This document shows, one piece after another, positions 25,404 to 33,543 of a DNA stretch of 64,000 bases. The notes under the pieces are model-generated. The model had not been told where the DNA came from. It did not search any database and was given only the letters and a program-made list of their open reading frames with translations. The stretch covers positions 62,001 to 126,000 of the forward strand of contig DASXFZ010000010.1 of the NCBI GenBank assembly GCA_036489315.1, read 5' to 3'. Position numbers and translations under genes: made by a program. Position 1 is the first letter of the stretch. The number at the start of each line of letters is the position of its first letter. Source of the DNA: Candidatus Cybelea sp. Its GTDB lineage: Bacteria > Vulcanimicrobiota > Vulcanimicrobiia > Vulcanimicrobiales > Vulcanimicrobiaceae.

Positions 25404-27103
25404 CAGTACGTCTTCCCCTGCTGCACGAGCAGGTGCTCGACGACCGGGCCGAGCGAGTCGGCCGGAAGAAAGGTTAGCGCGCCGACGATCACGATCACGC
25501 CGATGAGCAGCGCCACGAAAATTCCCGAGTGGGTCGTGAAGGTGCCCGGGCCTTCGGGTATCGCCTTCTTACCCGCGAGCGCGCCGGCCAGCGCGAGCGC
25601 GGGAATCGCAACCGCGAACCGGCCGAACATCATGTTGACGCCGGTCAGCAGGTTATAGAAGAGATTCGGACCGAGCCCGGCAAACGCCGAGCCGTTATTG
25701 GCATTGGTCGAGGTGAACGCGTAGAGAATCTCCGAAAAGCCATGCGGCCCCGCATTGTTGAGCGTTGCTAGGCCGGCCGGAAGCACCGCCGCGATCGCCG
25801 TTGGTACGAGACATAGCACCGGCGTGACGAGCGCGGCGAGGATCGCGAACTGCACCTCGCGTCGCTCGATCTTCTTCCCAAGATACTCGGGCGTACGCCC
25901 GACCATCAAGCCCGCAATGAAGACCGTCAGCACCACGAAGACGATCATGCCGTAGAGCCCGCTCCCGACGCCGCCGAAGACTACCTCGCCAAGCTGCATG
26001 TCTACCAGCGGAATGAGGCCGCCGAGCGGCATGTAGGAGTCGTGCATGGAGTTGACCGCGCCGCACGACGTGTCGGTGGTGACGGTCGCGAAGAGCGCCG
26101 AGCCGGCCGTTCCGAAACGGCACTCCTTGCCTTCCATGTTGCCGCCGGCGACGCCGAGCTGATGAACGATCGGGTTGCCCGCCGACTCCGCCCAGTACGC
26201 CACCGTGAAGCCCGCAAAGAATAGGATCGCCATCGCGGTGAAGATCGCCCAGCCCTGGCGCGTGTCCTTGACCATCTTGCCGTACATGTACGTCAGGCCC
26301 GCGCCCAGTGCGAAGATGAGCAGCATCTCGACGAGGTTGGTGAGCGGCGTCGGATTTTCGTTGGGTGAGGCGGAGTTCGCGTTGACGAAACCGCCGCCGT
26401 TAGTGCCGAGCTCCTTGATGACCTCTTGCGAGGCCATCGGGCCGCCGGTGATCGTCTGCGTGAAGCCTTCGATCGAGTGCAGCGTCGCGTAGGCGTGGAA
26501 GTTCTGCGGCATTCCCTGCCAAACCAGGAAAAGACCAAACACGACCGCGATCGGCAGCAGCACGTAGAGCGAGCAGCGCGTGAGGTCGACCCAGAAGTTT
26601 CCAAGCGTCTTCACCGAGGTCCGCGCGAGCCCGCGCACGACGGCGACCGCGATCGCGATACCCGCGGCCGCGGAGACAAAGTTGTGCCACGCCAGGCCGG
26701 CCATCTGCGAAAGATAACTCATCGCCTGCTCGCCGGAGTAAAACTGCCAGTTCGTGTTGGTCGTGAAGCTGACCGCCGTGTTCCATGCAAGGTCCGGGGT
26801 CATATTGTCGACGTGCTGCGGATTGAACGGCAGCCACTTTTGCGTCCGCAGCAGTAGGCAGAGATAAGCGAAGCCGAGTATCGAGAACAACAGCATCGAC
26901 AGCGCGTAGGCATACCACGTCATCTCGGCGTCCTCGCGAATCCCGCAGGCGCGGTAGATCATCCGCTCGAGCGGCGCGAAGAAGGATGAAAGCCACGTGC
27001 GCTCGCCGCTAAAGACACGCGCCATGTACGAACCCAGCGGCTTGGTGACCGCGAGCACGATGAGAAAGAAGACGATGGCCTGGAGCCAACCGATGCCGCT
27101 CAA
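25403..27103 (-). CDS. kdpA: Potassium-transporting ATPase subunit A (K+-selective channel subunit)
   Basis: A 566-residue subunit of the SKT fold. Selectivity-filter regions are visible ([69 protein letters not shown]), each with the Gly-containing loop typical of KdpA. The start is TTG at 27103, overlapping the kdpF stop by 3 nt. It transports K+ into the cell with KdpB energising the step. Confidence 0.97.
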   Translation of the reverse strand: MSGIGWLQAIVFFLIVLAVTKPLGSYMARVFSGERTWLSSFFAPLERMIYRACGIREDAEMTWYAYALSMLLFSILGFAYLCLLLRTQKWLPFNPQHVDNMTPDLAWNTAVSFTTNTNWQFYSGEQAMSYLSQMAGLAWHNFVSAAAGIAIAVAVVRGLARTSVKTLGNFWVDLTRCSLYVLLPIAVVFGLFLVWQGMPQNFHAYATLHSIEGFTQTITGGPMASQEVIKELGTNGGGFVNANSASPNENPTPLTNLVEMLLIFALGAGLTYMYGKMVKDTRQGWAIFTAMAILFFAGFTVAYWAESAGNPIVHQLGVAGGNMEGKECRFGTAGSALFATVTTDTSCGAVNSMHDSYMPLGGLIPLVDMQLGEVVFGGVGSGLYGMIVFVVLTVFIAGLMVGRTPEYLGKKIERREVQFAILAALVTPVLCLVPTAIAAVLPAGLATLNNAGPHGFSEILYAFTSTNANNGSAFAGLGPNLFYNLLTGVNMMFGRFAVAIPALALAGALAGKKAIPEGPGTFTTHSGIFVALLIGVIVIVGALTFLPADSLGPVVEHLLVQQGKTY

Positions 27104-27189
27104 AACTTCTCCGGCCGCAGCATCGCGAAGATCAGGTAGGCGAGCGCGGCAATCGTCAGCATCAAGCCCAGCACGTCGTCGAACACCAT
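27100..27189 (-). CDS. kdpF: KdpF small subunit
   Basis: A 29-residue peptide. It has a single hydrophobic helix and ends [13 protein letters not shown]; the L-x-P-E-K/R-F ending is diagnostic of KdpF, which packs against KdpA and stabilises the complex. ATG at 27189, stop TGA overlapping the TTG start of kdpA. Confidence 0.9.
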   Translation of the reverse strand: MVFDDVLGLMLTIAALAYLIFAMLRPEKF

Positions 27190-27195
27190 GGAGGC

Positions 27196-27282
27196 CTACA
27201 CCCTTTCGCAGCCGGCAATGTAGAGGTCGAGTGCGACAAAGCAGACGATCGAGAGGACGACGATTCCGAGCTCGAGCAGCAT
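27196..27282 (-). CDS. Tiny membrane ORF at the head of the kdp operon
   Basis: A 28-residue peptide, MLLELGIVVLSIVCFVALDL then YIAGCERV. It is one membrane helix with a short C-terminal tail containing a C-E-R motif. It ends 6 nt before kdpF. Similar short ORFs with a C-(E/D)-R/K tail precede kdp operons in various bacteria, but I know of no named function. A TATCGT six bases before the ATG suggests leaderless transcription of the operon. Confidence 0.65.
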   Translation of the reverse strand: MLLELGIVVLSIVCFVALDLYIAGCERV

Positions 27283-27347
27283 GCCTCTACGATATCCGGC
27301 CGACGCCGCTCGCGCCATCCGCCGAATGGATGATCCGAATGGACGGT

Positions 27348-27376
27348 TTGCGGTGCCCGTGCGCACCTTGTATACT
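27348..27376 (+). promoter_or_regulatory. Promoter (TTGCGG, 17-bp spacer, TATACT), leaderless
   Basis: -35 TTGCGG at 27348-27353 and -10 TATACT at 27371-27376 are separated by 17 bp. The ATG of the barrel gene is at 27384, seven bases after the -10, so the expected transcription start coincides with the start codon. The kdp operon runs in the opposite direction from the same 100-bp region. Confidence 0.65.
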
Positions 27377-27383
27377 TGCCGCT

Positions 27384-28253
27384 ATGGTCTCTGTACGACT
27401 CGTTGCCGCCGCGATCCTTACGTGCTCCGTCGCCGCGACGGCCGGCACCGCGCTTGGACAGCCGGCGCCGTCGAACTCGCCGTCCCCCGCGCCCTCATCG
27501 ACCCCGAGTGGGCCCAGCGATCCGTGCGGCTCGCTGCTCTCGATCGTCAACCGGCCCACGGTGACGACCGGCGTCTGCACGGTGCGCACCGGGCACTTCG
27601 ACGTAGAGCACGGCTATACGAATACGACGACCATCGGACCGGGCGGTGGCAGCAGCGCAAACTACCCACAGTCGCTCATTCGTATCGGAACCGCAGATCC
27701 GCACTTCGATATCGAGCTCGGGCCGCCGAGCGCCGAAACGTCGTCGCTCGGAACGCCGCGCGTCGACGGCTCCAGCGACGTCAATCTCGGCGCGAAGTAC
27801 GAGCTGGGCTACACCTCGAAGGCGGACTGGGGCATTAACGGGGTGGTCACGTTCCCTACCGGAAGCCGCGCCTTTTCCGCCGGGAACGCGCAGTTCACCG
27901 GCAACGTCAACGGTGCGTATACGCTTAGCTCGGAGTTTGCGCTCGCCGGTACCCTCAGCTTCAACGCCTTTAGCGCGCTCAACGCGGGCGGCGTCGCGCA
28001 GTCCTATTTTTGCTTTCTGCCGAGCCTCGAGCTCAGCGCCGCCCTGCCCGGCGGCCCCTCGCAGATATCCGCCGAATACGCCTATTTTTCGTCCGCCGGG
28101 CCGAACGTAGGCGGCAAGAGCCTCGTCGACTTCGTCTATCAGCGTGATTTCGGCAGCCACGTTCAGTTCGACGTCGAGTACGGTTTCTCGCCGACCGCCA
28201 TCAATGGCCAAACGTCGCACTACGTAGGAGCGGGTCTCTCTTTCATGAACTAA
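27384..28253 (+). CDS. Outer-membrane beta-barrel protein (transporter-like)
   Basis: A 289-residue exported protein. Signal peptide VRLVAAAILTCSVAATAGTALG, a Pro/Ser linker, then a Cys-containing plug-like part and alternating strands with aromatic girdles: GHFDVEHGYTN, DVNLGAKYELGYTSKADWGINGVVTFPTG, NAQFTGNVNGAYTLSSEFALAGTLSF, ending in SHYVGAGLSFMN, a typical C-terminal barrel strand. It resembles the phenol-degradation-type (MetA) barrel family. Start at ATG 27384; the open frame upstream is noise. It is leaderless by promoter position. Confidence 0.7.
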   Translation: MVSVRLVAAAILTCSVAATAGTALGQPAPSNSPSPAPSSTPSGPSDPCGSLLSIVNRPTVTTGVCTVRTGHFDVEHGYTNTTTIGPGGGSSANYPQSLIRIGTADPHFDIELGPPSAETSSLGTPRVDGSSDVNLGAKYELGYTSKADWGINGVVTFPTGSRAFSAGNAQFTGNVNGAYTLSSEFALAGTLSFNAFSALNAGGVAQSYFCFLPSLELSAALPGGPSQISAEYAYFSSAGPNVGGKSLVDFVYQRDFGSHVQFDVEYGFSPTAINGQTSHYVGAGLSFMN

Positions 28254-28273
28254 AACGGCCTGGAGGAATGTGA

Positions 28274-29518
28274 ATGAACGCCGCAGTCCCACAGGTCAAT
28301 ATCGGAAACACCGGTTTTATGCTTCTCTGCGCGAGCCTCGTCATGCTGATGACGCCGGGGCTCGCGTTTTTCTACGGAGGCCTCGTCCAGCGCAAAAACG
28401 TCTTGACGATCATGATGCAGAGCTTCATGTCGCTGGGCTGGACGACCGTCCTTTGGTTCGCCTTCGGCTACTCCGAAAGCTTTGGGCCCGATTGGCACGG
28501 CCTGATCGGCAATCCCGCGACGTACGCGATGCTTCGCGGCGTCACGCTCCATACGATGTTCACCGGAAACGACGCCGGCATACCCTTGGTCGTGCACATC
28601 GCCTATCAGATGATGTTCGCAATCATTACGCCGGCGCTGATCACCGGCGCATTCGCAAACCGCGTGACGTTCAAGGCCTATTTTTGGTTCTTGACCGGCT
28701 GGCTGATCTTCGTCTACTTCCCGTTCGTGCACATGCTGTGGAGCCCGGACGGCATCTTGGCGAAGTGGGGCTGTCTGGATTTCGCGGGCGGCATCGTCGT
28801 CCACGCCTCGGCCGGTTTTGCAGCCCTCGCTTCGGTGCTCTACGTGGGGCGCCGCAGCGTCATGGATAACCGGCCGCACAACGTCCCGCTGATTGCGCTG
28901 GGCACCGGCCTGCTTTGGTTCGGCTGGTACGGCTTCAATGCGGGGTCGGAGCTGCGCGTCGATTCGGTCACCGCCAGCGCCTTCCTCAACACCGATATCG
29001 CGGCATCCTTCGCCGCCATCGCGTGGCTGCTGGTCGAGTGGGCCCGCGGACGTCAGCCGAAATTCATCGGCTTGCTCACCGGTGCCGTCGCCGGCCTTGC
29101 AACGATAACTCCCGCCGCCGGCTATGTCTCGCCGACGACGGCCGTCATCATCGGCATCGCGGCCGGCGTCGTCTGCTACTTTGCGGTTACACTGAAGAAT
29201 CGCCTCGGCTGGGACGACGCGTTGGACGTCTGGGGCGTCCACGGCGTAGGCGGCTTCTTAGGGATCTGCCTGCTCGGCGTCTTTGCGTCGACGCTCTGGA
29301 ATCCCAATGGCGCAGACGGCCTGCTGCGCGGAAACCCGTCCTTCTTCTTGAAGCAGGTCGCCGCGGCCGCGGTCTGCAGCGCGTGGGCCTTCTGCTTTAC
29401 CTACGCGATGCTCTGGCTGATCAATCTCGTGACGCGGGTAAAGGTAGACGAAACCGCCGAGGAGCGCGGCCTCGACGTCGAACTGCACGGCGAGGAGGCC
29501 TATCCGCTCGGCGTGTGA
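28274..29518 (+). CDS. amtB: Ammonium transporter
   Basis: A 414-residue Amt protein with about 11 membrane helices. Signatures: MLLCASLVMLMTPGLAFFYGGLV, DFAGGIVVHASAGFAAL with the pore His, GLLWFGWYGFNAGSEL, and DVWGVHGVGGFLG carrying the second pore His. It conducts ammonium into the cytoplasm. The ribosome-binding site GGAGG is seven to eight bases before ATG. No glnK lies beside it. Its last 19 nt overlap the convergent antiporter gene. Confidence 0.95.
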   Translation: MNAAVPQVNIGNTGFMLLCASLVMLMTPGLAFFYGGLVQRKNVLTIMMQSFMSLGWTTVLWFAFGYSESFGPDWHGLIGNPATYAMLRGVTLHTMFTGNDAGIPLVVHIAYQMMFAIITPALITGAFANRVTFKAYFWFLTGWLIFVYFPFVHMLWSPDGILAKWGCLDFAGGIVVHASAGFAALASVLYVGRRSVMDNRPHNVPLIALGTGLLWFGWYGFNAGSELRVDSVTASAFLNTDIAASFAAIAWLLVEWARGRQPKFIGLLTGAVAGLATITPAAGYVSPTTAVIIGIAAGVVCYFAVTLKNRLGWDDALDVWGVHGVGGFLGICLLGVFASTLWNPNGADGLLRGNPSFFLKQVAAAAVCSAWAFCFTYAMLWLINLVTRVKVDETAEERGLDVELHGEEAYPLGV

Positions 29519-30606
29519 CGCAGCGCCGCTCGCCGGACGACACGGTCGAGCGCGAGACCGCCGGCGAGCAAGGTCGCCAGTACAACGGCGAACGTCGCAT
29601 CGACGATCGCTTCGCGAAACGGAAGCGACGCGGGCAGCGCGAGCGCGAGCGCGAGAGAGAGGGCGCCGCGCATCCCCGCGACGCGAACCACGCCGACCCA
29701 TTCCCGCCGTACGGGACCGGGGCACAAAAGGCTAGCGACCGCGAAGCGTGCGATCGCGACGCCCGCTAGGGCGGCGACGGTAAAGATCGGTGCCGCCGTG
29801 AGCCGGCTGATCTCCAAGGCTGCCCCCGCCAAAAAGAAGACGACCGCATTTGCGCAGAGTGCGGCGACGTCCCAGAAGTGCTCGACCTCACGGGCGATCG
29901 TCAACGTGATGGAGGCGCGCTCGTAATAGCGCAGCGCAATCCCGAAAGCGATGGTCGCAAAGATGCCGGAGAGGTGAAGATAGTCGGCCGCAAAGTAGGC
30001 GCCGTAGGCGCAGGAAAGCGTTGTCGCGATTTGCACCGCCGCGCCCCCGGCGGCTCGCTGCAACGCGCGGGCGGCGATAAACGCAAGTGCGATCCCCAGC
30101 GCGACGCCGCACACCGCACCGGCGATCGTTTGCAGGGTGATAAGTGCGATCGAACCCGCACCGGCGACGCCCAGTGCAATTCCGGCCAGCACGGCGCGGT
30201 ACAGCACGACGGCGACGGCATCGTTAAAGAGCGACTCGCATTCGACGATCGTCGCCAGCGTCCGCGGCACGGGCAGCCGGCGGAAGACCGCGACGACGGC
30301 GATCGGATCGGTCGCACTCAAGATCGCGCCGGTAAGCAGCGCCGGGCCGAGCGGTACGCCGACGATCGCGAGCGCGCCGGCAACCATGCCGGCCGTAAGC
30401 AAAACGCCCGGACCCGCGAGCATCGCGATTGGGAGCCACTGCCGTCGCATCGCACGGAAATTCAAGTTCCATGCGGCCTCGAAGAGCAGTGCCGGCAGAA
30501 AGACGTAGAGGGTCGCATGGCCGAATGCGTATGCCAGCCGGCCGGGCTGAAACAATCCGTAGACGACCCCCAGCGCAACGATCGCCAGAATTTGCCAGAG
30601 CTTCAC
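29500..30606 (-). CDS. Cation:proton antiporter (CPA1 family)
   Basis: A 368-residue protein with about ten hydrophobic segments. CPA1 hallmarks: FLPALLFEAAWNLN, GAILSATDPIAVVAVFRRL with the ATDP motif, ECESLFNDAVAVVLYRAVL with the essential ND pair, and AGMRGALSLALALALP near the C-terminus. It exchanges Na+ or K+ for H+ across the inner membrane. It starts with GTG at 30606. It lacks the long regulatory tail of larger CPA1 members. Confidence 0.88.
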   Translation of the reverse strand: MKLWQILAIVALGVVYGLFQPGRLAYAFGHATLYVFLPALLFEAAWNLNFRAMRRQWLPIAMLAGPGVLLTAGMVAGALAIVGVPLGPALLTGAILSATDPIAVVAVFRRLPVPRTLATIVECESLFNDAVAVVLYRAVLAGIALGVAGAGSIALITLQTIAGAVCGVALGIALAFIAARALQRAAGGAAVQIATTLSCAYGAYFAADYLHLSGIFATIAFGIALRYYERASITLTIAREVEHFWDVAALCANAVVFFLAGAALEISRLTAAPIFTVAALAGVAIARFAVASLLCPGPVRREWVGVVRVAGMRGALSLALALALPASLPFREAIVDATFAVVLATLLAGGLALDRVVRRAALRHTPSG

Positions 30607-30629
30607 GGGCCTACGTGCTTCCCAAATCC

Positions 30630-31859
30630 CTAGTGGGTGTGCGTAAAGTTGCCGACACGCGTGAGGTTGCGAATCCGCTCGATCGCCTCACGCATTCCCA
30701 GCGGCTCCGCCGGCCGGCCGACGGCCTCGAAGTAGACGGCGGGATCGATGTTGAGAGTGCGCGTCTGCACCATCGAAACCGGCGAGTCGCGCAAGAACGC
30801 TTCCATCGCCGCGATCTCCGGTGCATCGTCGGTGACGCCCGGGTGGGTCAGCAGATTCAAGCTCACCCGTAAATTACGTTCGCCGGCCAAGCGGATCGAC
30901 GCGAACACGTCGTCGAGCGTGTAGCCCAACGGCCGGTAATACGCCGCGTAGACGCTCGGCCGAAACGAGTTCAGACTAATTCTCACCGCTTGCAGTCCCG
31001 CGTCGATGCAGCGCGCCAGCGGCGCGGGTGCGCTGCCGTTGGTGTTGAGATTGATCGTGCCGTTCGACCGCCTCTTGCGAATGCGCTCGATCGCGCTCGC
31101 GAGCGTGATCGAGCGGAGCAGCGGCTCGCCCTCGCAGCCCTGTCCGAACGAAACGATGCCGTCGTCGACCCGCTCCAAGTGATGCGTCGCGACGTCCGCA
31201 AGCTCGGCGGCCGCGACCTCGTCGGCGATCCGCGCCTGCGGCGACGGCACCCCGGCGGCGTCGTCTTGCTCCGAGATGCATCCGATGCAGCGCGCGTTGC
31301 ACTTCGGTGAAACCGGCAGAGCCGCTTCGCCCCGCTCGAGAAAGACGTTCTGCGCGGTAAAACACGCGTAGTCGCGCGAGCAGAGCGCGACCTGCGCCAG
31401 CACGCGGTTATCCGGCTGCGCGCGAAGGCGGTCCTCGATCAGCCGTTCGAGTTCGCCGCGTTTGTAGCTTCGCGGCCGCCAGTCGTCGCTCTCGTCGGTC
31501 TTCATCGCCGCAACGAAGGTTCGATCGTCGACCGCGCACGCGAACGTGTAGCCGAAGAGCGGCAGGGACGGCGCGCCGCGCTGCGCGGCGTAGGCCGGAA
31601 CCAGCAGGCGCGTATAGCCTGCCGGCAGCGCAACGGCGAATGCGTTGCTTCCGGCGATCGGACCGATCGTCGTCAGCGGCGAGCGCGCCGGGAGAAAGTA
31701 CCGCTGCGCGCCCGGCGGTTCGGCAATCAGCTCGGCGGGAAGGGGTTCGCGAACGAGGCCGCCGTCGGCGAGCGGCGAGCATGCGTAGTCGAACGAAATC
31801 CGGCCTTTTGCATCGCACGAGACGAGCCCCGTCTCAGCGCGCTCATGGTGCGATCTCAT
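30630..31859 (-). CDS. Radical SAM protein
   Basis: About 409 residues. The cluster motif CNARCIGC (CxxxCxxC) sits near the middle, after an unusual N-terminal domain of roughly 180 residues (FGYTFACAVDDRTFVAAMKT, CSRDYACFTAQNVFLERG). Later parts fit the SAM barrel: SFGQGCEGEPLL, INLNTNGSAP, AVRISLNSFRPSVYAAYYRP and LLTHPGVTDD. The start at ATG 31859 overlaps dapF by 17 nt. The product is unknown. Confidence 0.85.
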   Translation of the reverse strand: MRSHHERAETGLVSCDAKGRISFDYACSPLADGGLVREPLPAELIAEPPGAQRYFLPARSPLTTIGPIAGSNAFAVALPAGYTRLLVPAYAAQRGAPSLPLFGYTFACAVDDRTFVAAMKTDESDDWRPRSYKRGELERLIEDRLRAQPDNRVLAQVALCSRDYACFTAQNVFLERGEAALPVSPKCNARCIGCISEQDDAAGVPSPQARIADEVAAAELADVATHHLERVDDGIVSFGQGCEGEPLLRSITLASAIERIRKRRSNGTINLNTNGSAPAPLARCIDAGLQAVRISLNSFRPSVYAAYYRPLGYTLDDVFASIRLAGERNLRVSLNLLTHPGVTDDAPEIAAMEAFLRDSPVSMVQTRTLNIDPAVYFEAVGRPAEPLGMREAIERIRNLTRVGNFTHTH

Positions 31860-32637
31860 GCCCGATGTCAACTTCCGTATCAAAAACGCGAACCGCCGGA
31901 CCGGTGAGATATGCGATCCCGCTGCCGTTCCACTCGACGACGAGCCGTCCCCCCGGAACGAGCAGCTCGACCGGCGAGGCTGTTATCCCGTTTCTGATCG
32001 CGGCGGCCGCACACGCGACCGCGCCCGTTCCGCACGCCATCGTCAGGCCGACGCCACGCTCCCAGTGGCGAACGTTCAGCAATCCTTCTTCGTTGCGCGC
32101 GGCCACGTGGACGTTCGTTCCGTTTGGAAAGGCCGGGTCGCGCTGCAGCTGCGGCCCGGCGATCTCGAGATCCAGGTCGTCGACGCCGTGGCGAAAGACG
32201 ACGACGTGAGGATTACCGAGCTCGACGAACGACCCGCTTCCGAGTGATCCGAGGAAGACGTCATCGATTCGCGGGCGCCCCATCGCGACGCGCACCGCAT
32301 ACTCGAGGCCGCGCGAGACGATCTGCGTGGCGATCGAGCCCGCGTCCGTCTCGAAGGTAAAGCCCTCTCGTGCTTCGGCCTCGTCGAGCCAGCGCGCCGC
32401 ACAGCGGATACCGTTGCCGCACATCTCGGCCTCGCTTCCATCCGCGTTGAAGATCCGCATGCGCGCGTCGGCTAGGCTCGAGGACTCGATCGCAATCACG
32501 CCGTCCGCGCCGATGCCGGCGTGGCGATCGCAGGCCCAACGCGCAAACGACGGCAGATTGCCGTCCTTCTCCCTGCGGCGATCGACAACGACGAAGTCGT
32601 TCCGCGCGCCGTGCATCTTCGTAACCGCCATGCGCAT
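31843..32637 (-). CDS. dapF: Diaminopimelate epimerase
   Basis: A 264-residue enzyme converting LL- to meso-diaminopimelate for lysine and peptidoglycan. Both active-site cysteines are in place: EMCGNGIRC and MACGTGAVACA. KMHGARNDFVVVD, FNADGSEAE and GNPHVVVF are further family motifs. Note GARNDF where most have GLGNDF. It lies between miaA and the radical SAM gene in one operon. Confidence 0.95.
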   Translation of the reverse strand: MRMAVTKMHGARNDFVVVDRRREKDGNLPSFARWACDRHAGIGADGVIAIESSSLADARMRIFNADGSEAEMCGNGIRCAARWLDEAEAREGFTFETDAGSIATQIVSRGLEYAVRVAMGRPRIDDVFLGSLGSGSFVELGNPHVVVFRHGVDDLDLEIAGPQLQRDPAFPNGTNVHVAARNEEGLLNVRHWERGVGLTMACGTGAVACAAAAIRNGITASPVELLVPGGRLVVEWNGSGIAYLTGPAVRVFDTEVDIGHEIAP

Positions 32638-32643
32638 CGCGCC

Positions 32644-33543
32644 TCAATTTGCACGCCACTTCAGTTTTTCCCGTACTATCGTCGCGAGCGACTCGGGCGT
32701 GCACCAGATCGTGGCCGGCTCGCGGCGAAACCACGTGCGCTGGCGGCGCGCGTATTGCCGCGTCGAACGTTCGAGTGAGGCGCGCAGCTCTTCGAGCGTG
32801 CTCCAGCCGCGCAGGTACGCAAAGGCCGCCGGGTAACCGACCGCGCTGGCTGCCACCGCGGCCTCGCCGACGCGCTCCGCCTCGTCGACAAAGCCGCTAG
32901 ACAGCATCCTCGCGGTGCGCTCCGCGATACGCCGGTCGAGCTCCTTCAGCGGCACGTCGAGGAAGACGAGCGTCCACCGCTTTCCATCGCCGGCCAGCGT
33001 TTGCAGCTCGCCCGCTCGCGCGGCCGATCCTCCGGCGAGCGCTACTTCGAGCGCCCGAAGCACTCGATAGGTATCGCCCGGATGGATCGCGCCGGCGCGT
33101 TTGGGATCGCGCTGCACGAGCCATTCGAAGAGAAAATCCGGCGGATGCAGCAGCGCTTCGCGCGCGAGGCGACCGCGCAGCGCGTCGTCGTACTGCGGCG
33201 CCAGCTCCACGCCGCCGCAAAGCGCGCGCAAGTAGAATCCGGTTCCGCCGGTGACGATCGCGCGCTTTCCGCGCCGCAGGATATCGCCAATCGCATCGCA
33301 CGCGTCCTGCGTAAACCGCGCCGCCGAATAGCGCTCGTGCGGATCGAGAAAGCCGACGAGATGATGCGGCACCTGGGCCATCTGCGCCGCTGAGGGCGCC
33401 GCAGTGCCGATCGGCATACCTCGATAGATCTGGCGCGAATCGGCGCCGACGATCTCCGCGTTAAACGCTCGCGCCAGCTTCACGGCGATCTCGCTCTTTC
33501 CGCTCCCCGTTGCGCCGGCGAGTATCAGAACGCCGTCAGACAC
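32644..33543 (-). CDS. miaA: tRNA dimethylallyltransferase
   Basis: A 299-residue enzyme that prenylates A37 of tRNAs reading UNN codons. P-loop GATGSGKS near residue 10, then EIVGADSRQIYRGMPIGTA, VPHHLVGFLDP, GGTGFYLRAL and the tRNA-binding QYARRQRTWFRR. The next step on the same base is done by MiaB, encoded at 39618-41018. Its start overlaps the mutL stop by 8 nt. Confidence 0.95.
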   Translation of the reverse strand: MSDGVLILAGATGSGKSEIAVKLARAFNAEIVGADSRQIYRGMPIGTAAPSAAQMAQVPHHLVGFLDPHERYSAARFTQDACDAIGDILRRGKRAIVTGGTGFYLRALCGGVELAPQYDDALRGRLAREALLHPPDFLFEWLVQRDPKRAGAIHPGDTYRVLRALEVALAGGSAARAGELQTLAGDGKRWTLVFLDVPLKELDRRIAERTARMLSSGFVDEAERVGEAAVAASAVGYPAAFAYLRGWSTLEELRASLERSTRQYARRQRTWFRREPATIWCTPESLATIVREKLKWRAN

